Below, piece after piece: positions 18,320-26,996 of a stretch of DNA of 64,000 bases. The stretch lies in NCBI GenBank assembly GCA_028278225.1, contig JANQEU010000022.1:62001-126000 (forward strand), given 5' to 3'. Within the stretch, counting starts at the first letter, position 1, and each line of letters begins with the position of its first letter. Under the pieces are notes generated by a model. That model saw only the letters and a program-made list of their open reading frames with translations, did not search any database and was not told where the DNA came from. Source of the stretch: Cyclobacteriaceae bacterium. GTDB lineage: Bacteria; Bacteroidota; Bacteroidia; Cytophagales; Cyclobacteriaceae. A program made the position numbers and the translations under genes.

Positions 18320-20515
18320 TTAATTGTCTCTGAAGATCTTTATTTCAGTCCGGCGGTTGATGCGGTGTTTTTCATCCGAACACTGAACACCATCACTACA
18401 TTCATTGAGCAGTTCTGATTCACCTTTACCTTCAGCGGCAATTTTCGCCGGATTTATCCCTCTTTCAATTAGATATTTCATAACCGATTCGGCTCTTTTC
18501 TGTGATAGTTCCATATTGTACTTGTCAGTCCCCTTCGAGTCGGTGTGAGAAACAATCAGTATGCGTGTATCCGGAAATCTAACAAGGTTATTAGCTACCG
18601 AATCCAGCGTAGGGATCAGGTGTTCTTTTAGCTGATATTGGTTAAGGTCGTAGAGCAGGTCGCGGAGCGTTACTGTTTCTGCGGGCTCAACCCGGTGGAT
18701 GGAAAAGGTCTTTGTTACTTCAGGCTGGTTGAAATGGATGGTATCTGAATGGAAAAGGAATCCCTCCTTTATGATCAGGATGGCAACCTCTTCGCCTGAC
18801 AGCCTTTCAACTTCAAAATAACCGTTGTCATTAGCTTTGATTTCCACACGGCTGTTATCCTTCAGGTTTCTCACGAACACATGCGGCTCACTTACGGTGT
18901 GATTGTCATCTTCCGAGAAAACAAAAGCTTTCAGCACAAAGTACTGATCCATATGATAGGTGGGGAACACAGGCTCCGATCCAATGTTCAGCGTGTCGCG
19001 AATTGTAATCAGACCAGGTCTCTCGATAACCATTGCGTAGGTGGCGTTTTTATGTAATCTGGCAAAAGCATTTCCATTTCTGTCAGTGTAATACACCTGT
19101 GTGTTGGTGGTACCCAGTTCTGAGATTGTGACTTTGGCGTTATTCACCGGCTGATCGTCCCACTCTTTTATTACATGAAATGAGTGCTCAGCGAACTCTT
19201 CCTTACCAATCTTAAACTCGAAAAGATCATCTTTCCCAAGGCTTTCCTCCCTGTTCGAAGCGAAAAAACCATCATCATCTTTCAAAAAGAATATCCCGAA
19301 ATCATCGGCATTCGAATTGATCGGACCACCAACATTCACAATTTCATCCGTTGTTTTATCCACATAGTAAATATCAAGGCCTCCGAGGCCAGGGTGACCA
19401 TTTGAAGCGAAGTAAAGAGTGCCATTAAATATATGGGGATAGACCTCATCCCCGGAGGTATTGATCTTCTCGCCCATGTTTATGGGTGCAGTCCATTCCC
19501 CATCTATTCTTATCGAGTAATAAATATCAAAACCACCCGATTCATTTTTATGATTTGATGACAGATATAATTGATTGGAAGCGAAATATAATGTGTCGCC
19601 ATTAATGGATAGAGAGGGTGAGAGCAGTGAACTACCTTCCATATCAAGAGGAATTTCTTCAAAATCTTCCCACTCATTCTCGGAATTAACAACGCCCTGG
19701 TACAATTTCAGATTTACCCTGCGATCATTTTTTAAACCGATGCTGCTTTTATTGGCGCTGATAATTACCTTATTGGTTTCGAAGAATGCAGGTGAGTTAA
19801 TATTGAACAACCCACCTTTGATATCAATTGGATTTCCGGGAAGAAAGCGGGATTTTGCGGAATCAAATTTTGAATAGTACAATCCAAAATCTACAATCTC
19901 TCCCATTAAGTAGTCATTGTCTACATATTTGGCAGCTTCGGATTTGGAAGAATAAACCAATCCATCCTTATAGACTATTGGCCCCATCTCAACCTGACTT
20001 GAGTTCATCCGCAGACCCCTGACATCTATGTATAGCGAATGTGTGAAGGAATTCCAGTCATCAATTCCTTTCGATCTGTTTTTACCTCTTTGATCTTTGG
20101 TTGATTGGAAATACCGGTCAAACCATTTCTTTGCATCTGCTCTATATCCACTGCTCAAAAGAGATTCCGCATAATTCAGCATATCGTCCGAACGGATAAT
20201 AGCATCTTTAGTAGCAAGATCCATTGGAAATTCATAGTAGTTTGCCGCCTGTTTGTAATCCTTTAGGTTGGAATAGCATCGGGCGATTTTCAGGTAAATT
20301 GAATAATCCACCGAATCATTAAATACTACCCTATCAGCCGAATCAATATCAATACTCAATAGATATTGCTCTAATGCTTCCGAATACAATCCCCCTTCAT
20401 AGAGTTTGTTGCCTTTTTCAAGGGAACTCATCCATAGATTGCTCACATTTTGCACCTGTGCGAATGAATTAAAGGAAAGAAGTAATGTGACGATATGTAG
20501 AAATCTGGAATTCAT
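18320..20515 (-). CDS. OmpA-family protein with TPR and PD40 repeats (T9SS-associated, PorE-like)
   Basis: A 731-residue periplasmic/outer-membrane protein. Order: signal peptide (ends LNSFAQ), TPR-like helices (about 30-140: GNKLYEGGLYSEALEQYL), PD40 beta-propeller blades (about 190-440: TLYFASNGHPGLGGLDIYYV is typical), a carboxypeptidase-regulatory-like Ig domain (about 465-600), and an OmpA peptidoglycan-binding domain (about 620-731; SHTDSKGTDKYNMELSQKRA and NRRTEIKI). This architecture matches PorE and the SprF-linked OmpA proteins. The start overlaps the SprF stop by one base, so it is the last gene of the cargo/SprF/OmpA operon. It probably anchors the T9SS-linked complex to peptidoglycan. 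Confidence 0.88.
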   Translation of the reverse strand: MNSRFLHIVTLLLSFNSFAQVQNVSNLWMSSLEKGNKLYEGGLYSEALEQYLLSIDIDSADRVVFNDSVDYSIYLKIARCYSNLKDYKQAANYYEFPMDLATKDAIIRSDDMLNYAESLLSSGYRADAKKWFDRYFQSTKDQRGKNRSKGIDDWNSFTHSLYIDVRGLRMNSSQVEMGPIVYKDGLVYSSKSEAAKYVDNDYLMGEIVDFGLYYSKFDSAKSRFLPGNPIDIKGGLFNINSPAFFETNKVIISANKSSIGLKNDRRVNLKLYQGVVNSENEWEDFEEIPLDMEGSSLLSPSLSINGDTLYFASNQLYLSSNHKNESGGFDIYYSIRIDGEWTAPINMGEKINTSGDEVYPHIFNGTLYFASNGHPGLGGLDIYYVDKTTDEIVNVGGPINSNADDFGIFFLKDDDGFFASNREESLGKDDLFEFKIGKEEFAEHSFHVIKEWDDQPVNNAKVTISELGTTNTQVYYTDRNGNAFARLHKNATYAMVIERPGLITIRDTLNIGSEPVFPTYHMDQYFVLKAFVFSEDDNHTVSEPHVFVRNLKDNSRVEIKANDNGYFEVERLSGEEVAILIIKEGFLFHSDTIHFNQPEVTKTFSIHRVEPAETVTLRDLLYDLNQYQLKEHLIPTLDSVANNLVRFPDTRILIVSHTDSKGTDKYNMELSQKRAESVMKYLIERGINPAKIAAEGKGESELLNECSDGVQCSDEKHRINRRTEIKIFRDN

Positions 20516-21405
20516 TAAAAATATCTGGGTGAAACCACATTTTTGCGTGTGTATCTGAATAAGTATTGAATTCCTATTTCATGTGAACCTGATGTTACCG
20601 GACCTAAATCATTGATCACGGTATCGTATGTGTAGCCCAATGAAAGCTGGTCGGTTATATAGAACTGTATAAGCCCGATGACTGCATTGTTAGGGCGATA
20701 AGCAGCTCCGGCCATCAGTATCTCTTTGTATACAAAGCTCAAATTAATATTCAGCTCAACGGGTTTGAGATCAGTTATTTTCAGCAATCCACCCGGTTTT
20801 ACTTTGATATCCTCATTTATATCAAATACGAAGCCGCCCATTACAATAATGGGTCGTTGTGTTGTAATGTCGTCACTGTTTGTAATGATCAATTCGGGTA
20901 TGGAAACTCCGGCAAAAAGTTTTTCATTGTGAATGAAAATTCCGGCGCCAAAACTCGGGGAGGTCGATTTAATATTTTCGCTAAATACCGGATCATTGGA
21001 TTGCCTTGTAACGAGCTGAGTATAATTACTTTCCGTAATTCTTAGTCCGCCCTGAAGTCCACTGGAAATGGTGAATTTTCCAGCTTGTATTTTGTAAGCA
21101 TAAGAGAAGAACATCCCCGTCTGCCTTGAAATCGCAAGACTTTGATTCCAGATTTGCAAACCAACTGCCGCCTGCTGTGACCGGAGAGGAGAGTGGACGG
21201 ACAAAGTCTGGGATTCGGGTGCACCCTCAAGCCCCAGGGATTGGAACCTGTAAAAGGCACTGGCACTTAATGTGTTGTAAAAACCGGTATACCCGGGATT
21301 CACTGAAATCGGATTCAGCATGTATTGAGAACTTGTACTCTCCTGCTGACCAAAAACCGTGATCACAAATATGACCTGCATTAATATCGTTAGCTTCAAC
21401 TTCAT
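20515..21405 (-). CDS. PorP/SprF family T9SS outer-membrane protein
   Basis: A 296-residue barrel-forming PorP/SprF protein. A signal peptide is followed by QQESTSSQYMLNPISVNPGY, the family's conserved N-terminal QYM-NP--NPGY segment. Alternating beta strands end in GIQYLFRYTRK. SprF proteins are outer-membrane partners needed for secretion or anchoring of a specific large T9SS cargo such as SprB. Here it is sandwiched, with overlapping start and stop codons, between a 1,217-residue type B cargo and an OmpA protein. That identifies its partner. Confidence 0.9.
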   Translation of the reverse strand: MKLKLTILMQVIFVITVFGQQESTSSQYMLNPISVNPGYTGFYNTLSASAFYRFQSLGLEGAPESQTLSVHSPLRSQQAAVGLQIWNQSLAISRQTGMFFSYAYKIQAGKFTISSGLQGGLRITESNYTQLVTRQSNDPVFSENIKSTSPSFGAGIFIHNEKLFAGVSIPELIITNSDDITTQRPIIVMGGFVFDINEDIKVKPGGLLKITDLKPVELNINLSFVYKEILMAGAAYRPNNAVIGLIQFYITDQLSLGYTYDTVINDLGPVTSGSHEIGIQYLFRYTRKNVVSPRYF

Positions 21406-24400
21406 CTCTTTAAGATCACAAATCCACTGAGTGATTTACTGCCATCACCTAAATCGATAACGTAGTAGTAAGTGCCGTCATCAGCACTTCCTTTATTAAG
21501 GAAACCGTCTGCTTCACCCTTCCAAACCACCGATACATTGTTGTATCCCCTGGCGTCAAATACCCTGCTGTTCCATTGATTGAAGATCATCACCGTATTA
21601 TTCGGATAGTCTTCAATCCCATCAATGATCCATGCGTCGTTGATTCCATCTCCATTTGGTGAAAATGCCTCATATACTACCGGTATTCGAGGTAAAAAAG
21701 CGACGTCGAGCACGACCGTTCCCTGGGCACACTCCTGTGGTACACCAAGGTCACAGATAGCATAGGCAAACTCGTCCATTCCCCTGTAATCACCTTCAGG
21801 TACATAGCTTATGGTGGAATCAGTCAATACGGTGACAGTTCCATGCTGAGCAGTGATCGTAAAAACCGAATCCAGTATGATACCTTCATTTTCAGGATCA
21901 ATATCGTTGGCTGTCAGGTTCAATATTAAACCATCACCCTCCGTGACTGTCGCTGAATCCGTAACTGCAGTCGGCGGATTATTTACCGGTAAAATGTCAA
22001 TGATCAGCTCAATAGAACTTCGACCATTATATTCTTTTCCATCCCAGGCTTCCAACAATGCTTTAAATGTCCCGTAATACTCAATTTCGGGAGTGAAGGA
22101 TATGCAATGGGCTGTTGTATCCTTTTCAATAGTGATAATGCCATTACCTTCAACCTGAATGATGTTTTCGATGATCACATCATCACTTTCTGCATCAATT
22201 AAGCTAAAGCACTCCTCCAATACATCATTTTCGTTCATAGAAAAACGAAGCGAATCGACAGGATTATCATTTAAAATAAATACCGGAGGAGAGTTGAATG
22301 GAAGTACCTCTATCGAGACGAAAATAGATCTTTCGGAGACAGGATTTCCATCATCACTCACATCAATAACGAATTCATTTGTTCCGGTAAAGTCGAGAAT
22401 AGGAGAGAAGGAAAGACATAACTCTGAACCCGGAGCGTCGTAATTGGCGGTCATAGCACCATTTCCGGAGAGTGTTTTCACATCGCTGATGATCAATGAG
22501 TCCCCGTCAATGTCAATCAAACTGAAGCAGGAATCAAACGGTAAATTGAATCCGGTTTTCAAAAACAAAGAATCTGCCAAAATCGTATCCTGAACAACCA
22601 GTCTTGGTTGATGATTTACTTCAATTTCAATCACAAGATCGCTGCATAGCGCAGGGTCCTGATCATCACAAACGGTTATTTCAACAATATTGACAGCTGA
22701 ATCACCGGGATCATAAACAAAACATAGCTGATCATCAAGGACAGGCGTGAAACTGCCCGAGCCGGATGAAATACCTGAGCTGGAAATTGTCAACAGGTCT
22801 TTTTCCCTGTCGAGAACTCCAACACATGCTTCAAATGACTGTGCATCTGTTATATTATATCGTATGGTATCAACAGGATCATTGTCCACAACAAATTCCG
22901 GGGCTGTATTCTCAAACGGAAATTGTATGCGAAGTATAGCGGTATCGCATAGCGCCGGGACAATGGCATCACAGACCACTACTTCGACAAATTCTGATCC
23001 CAGGGTATCGGGAAGCGGTGTATAGTCGAAGTTCAGCCCGGACAAATTACTGGTATCACCCAACGCATAATCTGAATTCAATGCACTGATGAATGTGCTG
23101 TCACCATCAACGTCAATTGTTTCTATGGTGATATTGATTGGCGTATTAATAGCAGTACCTGCAAAAACGGTGTCGGCTTCGATTCCTGAAAAGATGATAG
23201 CCGGAGGATCATTCACCGGTGTCGTAGTGAAATGAACTATTGTGGTCGTACAAACTTCAGGTTCGTCTTTCTCACATAGTTCGAAAGCAAGGAAATCTTC
23301 TCCATTGAAGTCCCCCGAAGGTACGTATTCGAAACATTCATTTTCAAGTTCATTGATGATCCCACTCTCATTTACCAGGGTGCCCGGTACCAGGTTGTAA
23401 GGCTCACCAATAATGTCAAATTCGGTCGTACAGAATGTGACCGAATTATCCTCTGTAGTTGCAACAGCCAAGGTATCGATTGATGAAATCGGCGGAATAG
23501 GTACCGTGGTAAACCTTAGGAAGGAGGAGCTGCACAATCCCGGATTACTTACTTCACAAACCGTCAGCAACATTAAATCTGTTCCAAGAAAATCAGTATT
23601 CGGATTTATTTGGAAGCACCTGTCAGGGTCATCTGCCTGAATGATACTTCCGGAATCATCAAATAGATCCGTGTGGGTGACAACATAATCGTCATTATTA
23701 TCATCAAAAACATTGACACAAAATGAAATCGCTTCGTTGATGAATGTTTCGATATATAAGGTATCTGCCTTGATATTTTGGTCTGTATCATAAAAATAGG
23801 GGGCGTCATTTCCCGGAGTAGTTGTGATTTCAATGATTGTCGAAGAGCAAAGGATGGAGTCAGTTTGATCACAAACGGTAAATTGAGAGTAGTCCACTCC
23901 GTTGAAATCGGGATCAGGTTGGTATTCGAAACAGGTGCTGTCAACTTTGGTTAATGTACCCGTAGCGTTGATGAGTGAACCTGGAGTGACAAAATAACTG
24001 TCATCTTCAGCATCAAAGATATTTACGCAGAATTCCAGGAGAGAATCTTCCTCGACTGAAAAGAAAAGGGTGTCTGTTGCAATCATAGGATCCGTGTCAT
24101 AAAAAATGGGAGCCGTATTTCCGTCAACCGAACCTGCAGTAATTGTACCGCCGTTTACCTCAATTTCGGCGTCTGAGCTTCCTATTAGTATTTCACTTTC
24201 AACGGTGATTTCACCTCCGTTTACTATGATACTATCCCCATCGGTACTGTTATTGAATTTCAGATCATCAGTCAGTGTCAGTGATCCTCCATTCATTATG
24301 ATTATCGCACTACCATTGTTATCAAAATCAATATCCTCCATAAGAATTTCTGCCCCTTCTTCTATGATCAGGGTGGCATCACCACGCATTTCGATGTCAT

Positions 24401-25055
24401 GAGGTCCGGTTACCGGGTTGGTATTTTCGATATACCCCGATACGGTCAACGAGCTATTCTCAATCACCAGTTCATTTTCGAGATATAATTCAGATCCATT
24501 TCCAATCGAGCCTGTTGCTCCATTTTCAAATAAAAGGTCATGTAAGGGATTAGTATCTCCGTCAATAGTGAGGGTACCATCTGTCATGACCAATTGGGAA
24601 TTGCTCCCGTCTACGGTTATGAAATCTCCCACGAGCATTGATCCACCAGAAATATAGAGTGTACCATCGGTTATCTCTACATTCCCCTGATTTCCACCAC
24701 TGTTATCCAGGTTGATGTTCCCACCGGTCACGATATTCAGGACTCCGCCATTAATGATGTCAATGTCATCAATAGTTACGCCGAGATCGTAGTTGATCAC
24801 AACGCTGTCACCATCGATCACCACATCATCTCCATTGCCGGGCAGCCCGTCCGGATCCCAGTTTGCCGCGTCGGACCAGAGGTGAGTACCTGCGCCACCA
24901 TCCCAGGTGATTTGACCGAAGGTAAGAAATCCACTAAACAGGAAAATAAGCCCTACGAACTTTTTGATCGCGTATGTGTGTGTCAATCTTCTGGTGAGAT
25001 TAGGTTTATCGCGGAGACAATAAGGACCCCTCTTTATAGCTGCATTGAACGCCAT
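21402..25055 (-). CDS. Large T9SS cargo with Ig/cadherin-like repeats and type B (gliding-motility-associated) C-terminal domain
   Basis: A 1,217-residue surface protein. After a late signal peptide (KKFVGLIFLFSGFLTFGQ, near 32-49), residues 50-300 contain short repeats of the GGTLTIDG type suggesting a beta-helix. From about 310 to 1110 there are roughly seven or eight repeats of ~100 residues with a recurring FCV...D...CFEY-P--DFNG...VCD...LC pattern, that is, conserved Cys pairs in cadherin/Ig-like domains. The last 85 residues (YEAFSPNGDGINDAWIIDGI to LSGFVILKR) are the CHU_C type B sorting domain. ATG 25055 was chosen over the TTG just upstream. It is probably an adhesin or gliding-type filament secreted with the downstream SprF. 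Confidence 0.9.
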   Translation of the reverse strand: MAFNAAIKRGPYCLRDKPNLTRRLTHTYAIKKFVGLIFLFSGFLTFGQITWDGGAGTHLWSDAANWDPDGLPGNGDDVVIDGDSVVINYDLGVTIDDIDIINGGVLNIVTGGNINLDNSGGNQGNVEITDGTLYISGGSMLVGDFITVDGSNSQLVMTDGTLTIDGDTNPLHDLLFENGATGSIGNGSELYLENELVIENSSLTVSGYIENTNPVTGPHDIEMRGDATLIIEEGAEILMEDIDFDNNGSAIIIMNGGSLTLTDDLKFNNSTDGDSIIVNGGEITVESEILIGSSDAEIEVNGGTITAGSVDGNTAPIFYDTDPMIATDTLFFSVEEDSLLEFCVNIFDAEDDSYFVTPGSLINATGTLTKVDSTCFEYQPDPDFNGVDYSQFTVCDQTDSILCSSTIIEITTTPGNDAPYFYDTDQNIKADTLYIETFINEAISFCVNVFDDNNDDYVVTHTDLFDDSGSIIQADDPDRCFQINPNTDFLGTDLMLLTVCEVSNPGLCSSSFLRFTTVPIPPISSIDTLAVATTEDNSVTFCTTEFDIIGEPYNLVPGTLVNESGIINELENECFEYVPSGDFNGEDFLAFELCEKDEPEVCTTTIVHFTTTPVNDPPAIIFSGIEADTVFAGTAINTPINITIETIDVDGDSTFISALNSDYALGDTSNLSGLNFDYTPLPDTLGSEFVEVVVCDAIVPALCDTAILRIQFPFENTAPEFVVDNDPVDTIRYNITDAQSFEACVGVLDREKDLLTISSSGISSGSGSFTPVLDDQLCFVYDPGDSAVNIVEITVCDDQDPALCSDLVIEIEVNHQPRLVVQDTILADSLFLKTGFNLPFDSCFSLIDIDGDSLIISDVKTLSGNGAMTANYDAPGSELCLSFSPILDFTGTNEFVIDVSDDGNPVSERSIFVSIEVLPFNSPPVFILNDNPVDSLRFSMNENDVLEECFSLIDAESDDVIIENIIQVEGNGIITIEKDTTAHCISFTPEIEYYGTFKALLEAWDGKEYNGRSSIELIIDILPVNNPPTAVTDSATVTEGDGLILNLTANDIDPENEGIILDSVFTITAQHGTVTVLTDSTISYVPEGDYRGMDEFAYAICDLGVPQECAQGTVVLDVAFLPRIPVVYEAFSPNGDGINDAWIIDGIEDYPNNTVMIFNQWNSRVFDARGYNNVSVVWKGEADGFLNKGSADDGTYYYVIDLGDGSKSLSGFVILKR

Positions 25056-25274
25056 CAATGAATGTCGGTAACTAGTTGTAGGATATTGGAATCGGTAAAA
25101 TTACAATTTCCTCTAGTAATTATACAATAATGTGCAATAAAAGTAACCCTTTATCAGCTATTCCAACTTTGATTCCAACATACCGGAGGGTCAATTGGCT
25201 CTATACCCGTCGATTGAATAGTTATCCGGTTGATTTATCTTATTTTCACGGCTACTAAAACATGATTCGTTAAA

Positions 25275-26969
25275 ATGACTGAATTTGCACTTCTTGACTG
25301 GGTTGTCCTGGGCCTTTTTGTAGCAGCCTTAATTGGAATTATTGTCTGGGTTAGCCGAATGAAGGAAGATACTTCATCTGATTACTTCCTGGCTGGCCGG
25401 GATGCTACCTGGATAGCCATTGGCGCTTCGATATTTGCATCCAACATAGGATCCGAGCATTTGGTGGGGTTGGCTGGAGCTGGTGCGTCAAGTGGGATGG
25501 CAATGGCTCACTGGGAGATGCATGGGTGGATCATCCTCATATTGGGGTGGCTGTTTGTGCCCTTTTACTCGAGAAGTGGTGTTTTCACTATGCCCGAATT
25601 CCTGGAAAGGAGATATAATGCTGCCTCAAGATCAATCCTTTCAATTATATCCCTGGTGAGTTACGTTTTGACGAAGGTGGCGGTGACAGTCTATGCCGGG
25701 GGGGTAGTTTTCAAGGAAGTATTTGGTATTGACAGTATTGCCGGAATTGATTTCTTCTGGATCGGAGCTATAGGCCTGGTGATCATTACCGGGATCTACA
25801 CGGTGATCGGGGGAATGAAATCCGTATTGTATACTTCGGTGTTACAAACTCCGGTGTTGTTGATCGGCTCCATAACCATATTGGTTATAGGCCTTTATAA
25901 AATTGGAGGATGGAATGAGCTGATGGAGATCTGCGGAAATATTAATGTGCAGTATACCGATGATAATGGAAATGTTACCTATAGCAGCAATACAGACATG
26001 ATGACTCACCTTGTCAGGTCGGCAAACGATCCGGAATTTCCATGGACAGGTGTTTTATTCGGCTCTGCTATCATTGGATTTTGGTACTGGTGTACGGATC
26101 AGTATATTGTACAAAGGGTTTTATCAGGCAGAGATCAACAACAGGCGCGGCGGGGAACAATATTTGGAGCTTATTTGAAGATAACACCGGTTTTCATATT
26201 TCTGATCCCGGGTATGATTGCCTTTGCATTAAATGAAAAAGGATTATTGGATTTGAGTTCCAGCGATGCTGCTTTTCCGGCATTGGTTTCAAGCTTATTA
26301 CCAGCAGGCTTGAAGGGAGTCGTGGTGGGTGGTTTGCTGGCAGCTTTAATGAGCTCACTGGCATCGCTGTTTAACTCGTCAGCGATGCTTTTCACGGTTG
26401 ACTTTTACAAAAAGTATAAACCAGATTCATCTGAGAAACACCTGGTGAAAGTAGGGCGTATTGCAACAACGGTTATTGTGGTTTTGGGTGTCCTGTGGAT
26501 ACCGGTGATGCAGAACCTTGGGAGTGTACTGTATGAATATTTGCAGCAGGTTCAGGGGTTGCTTGCTCCTGGTATCGCCGCAGTATTTTTTATGGGCGTT
26601 TTTTACAAGAGGGCAACTCCAAAGGCCGGAATGTGGGGTTTGATCGTTGGATTCGTACTTGGCATGTTCAGACTTTTCGTTAACATTTTTGAGAACTCAG
26701 TGAATCCTGATGGCATAATCTATCAATATTTTATTGCCACAAATTGGCTGCACTACACCATATTCCTGTTCATATTATCCATAGGTTTGATAATAGTAAT
26801 TAGTCTCTTCACTGAGAAGCCGAAACCGGAGCAAATCAAGAGTTTGACATTTGGGTCCGGGACCCCAGAAGAAATTGAGGAGACCAAAAACAGCTGGAAC
26901 AAGTGGGATGTGATCCATACAGCGGTCATCATTGGAATAGTAATAGGATTTTATATCTATTTCTGGTAA
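25275..26969 (+). CDS. Sodium:solute symporter (SSS/SGLT family)
   Basis: A 564-residue polytopic membrane protein with about 14 hydrophobic segments. SSS hallmarks: DYFLAGRDATWIAIGASIFASNIGSEHLVGLAG (split over residues 34-66), the R-NAASRS region, and WYWCTDQYIVQRVLSGRD in mid-protein. The N-terminal unwound helix with SNIGSEH is typical of the SGLT sugar-transporting branch. It lies 27 bp upstream of a GH127-type lipoprotein, so it probably imports the sugar that enzyme releases, possibly L-arabinose (inference). Confidence 0.92.
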   Translation: MTEFALLDWVVLGLFVAALIGIIVWVSRMKEDTSSDYFLAGRDATWIAIGASIFASNIGSEHLVGLAGAGASSGMAMAHWEMHGWIILILGWLFVPFYSRSGVFTMPEFLERRYNAASRSILSIISLVSYVLTKVAVTVYAGGVVFKEVFGIDSIAGIDFFWIGAIGLVIITGIYTVIGGMKSVLYTSVLQTPVLLIGSITILVIGLYKIGGWNELMEICGNINVQYTDDNGNVTYSSNTDMMTHLVRSANDPEFPWTGVLFGSAIIGFWYWCTDQYIVQRVLSGRDQQQARRGTIFGAYLKITPVFIFLIPGMIAFALNEKGLLDLSSSDAAFPALVSSLLPAGLKGVVVGGLLAALMSSLASLFNSSAMLFTVDFYKKYKPDSSEKHLVKVGRIATTVIVVLGVLWIPVMQNLGSVLYEYLQQVQGLLAPGIAAVFFMGVFYKRATPKAGMWGLIVGFVLGMFRLFVNIFENSVNPDGIIYQYFIATNWLHYTIFLFILSIGLIIVISLFTEKPKPEQIKSLTFGSGTPEEIEETKNSWNKWDVIHTAVIIGIVIGFYIYFW

Positions 26970-26996
26970 GGCAGAAAACCGGTATCTTAGGTCAGT

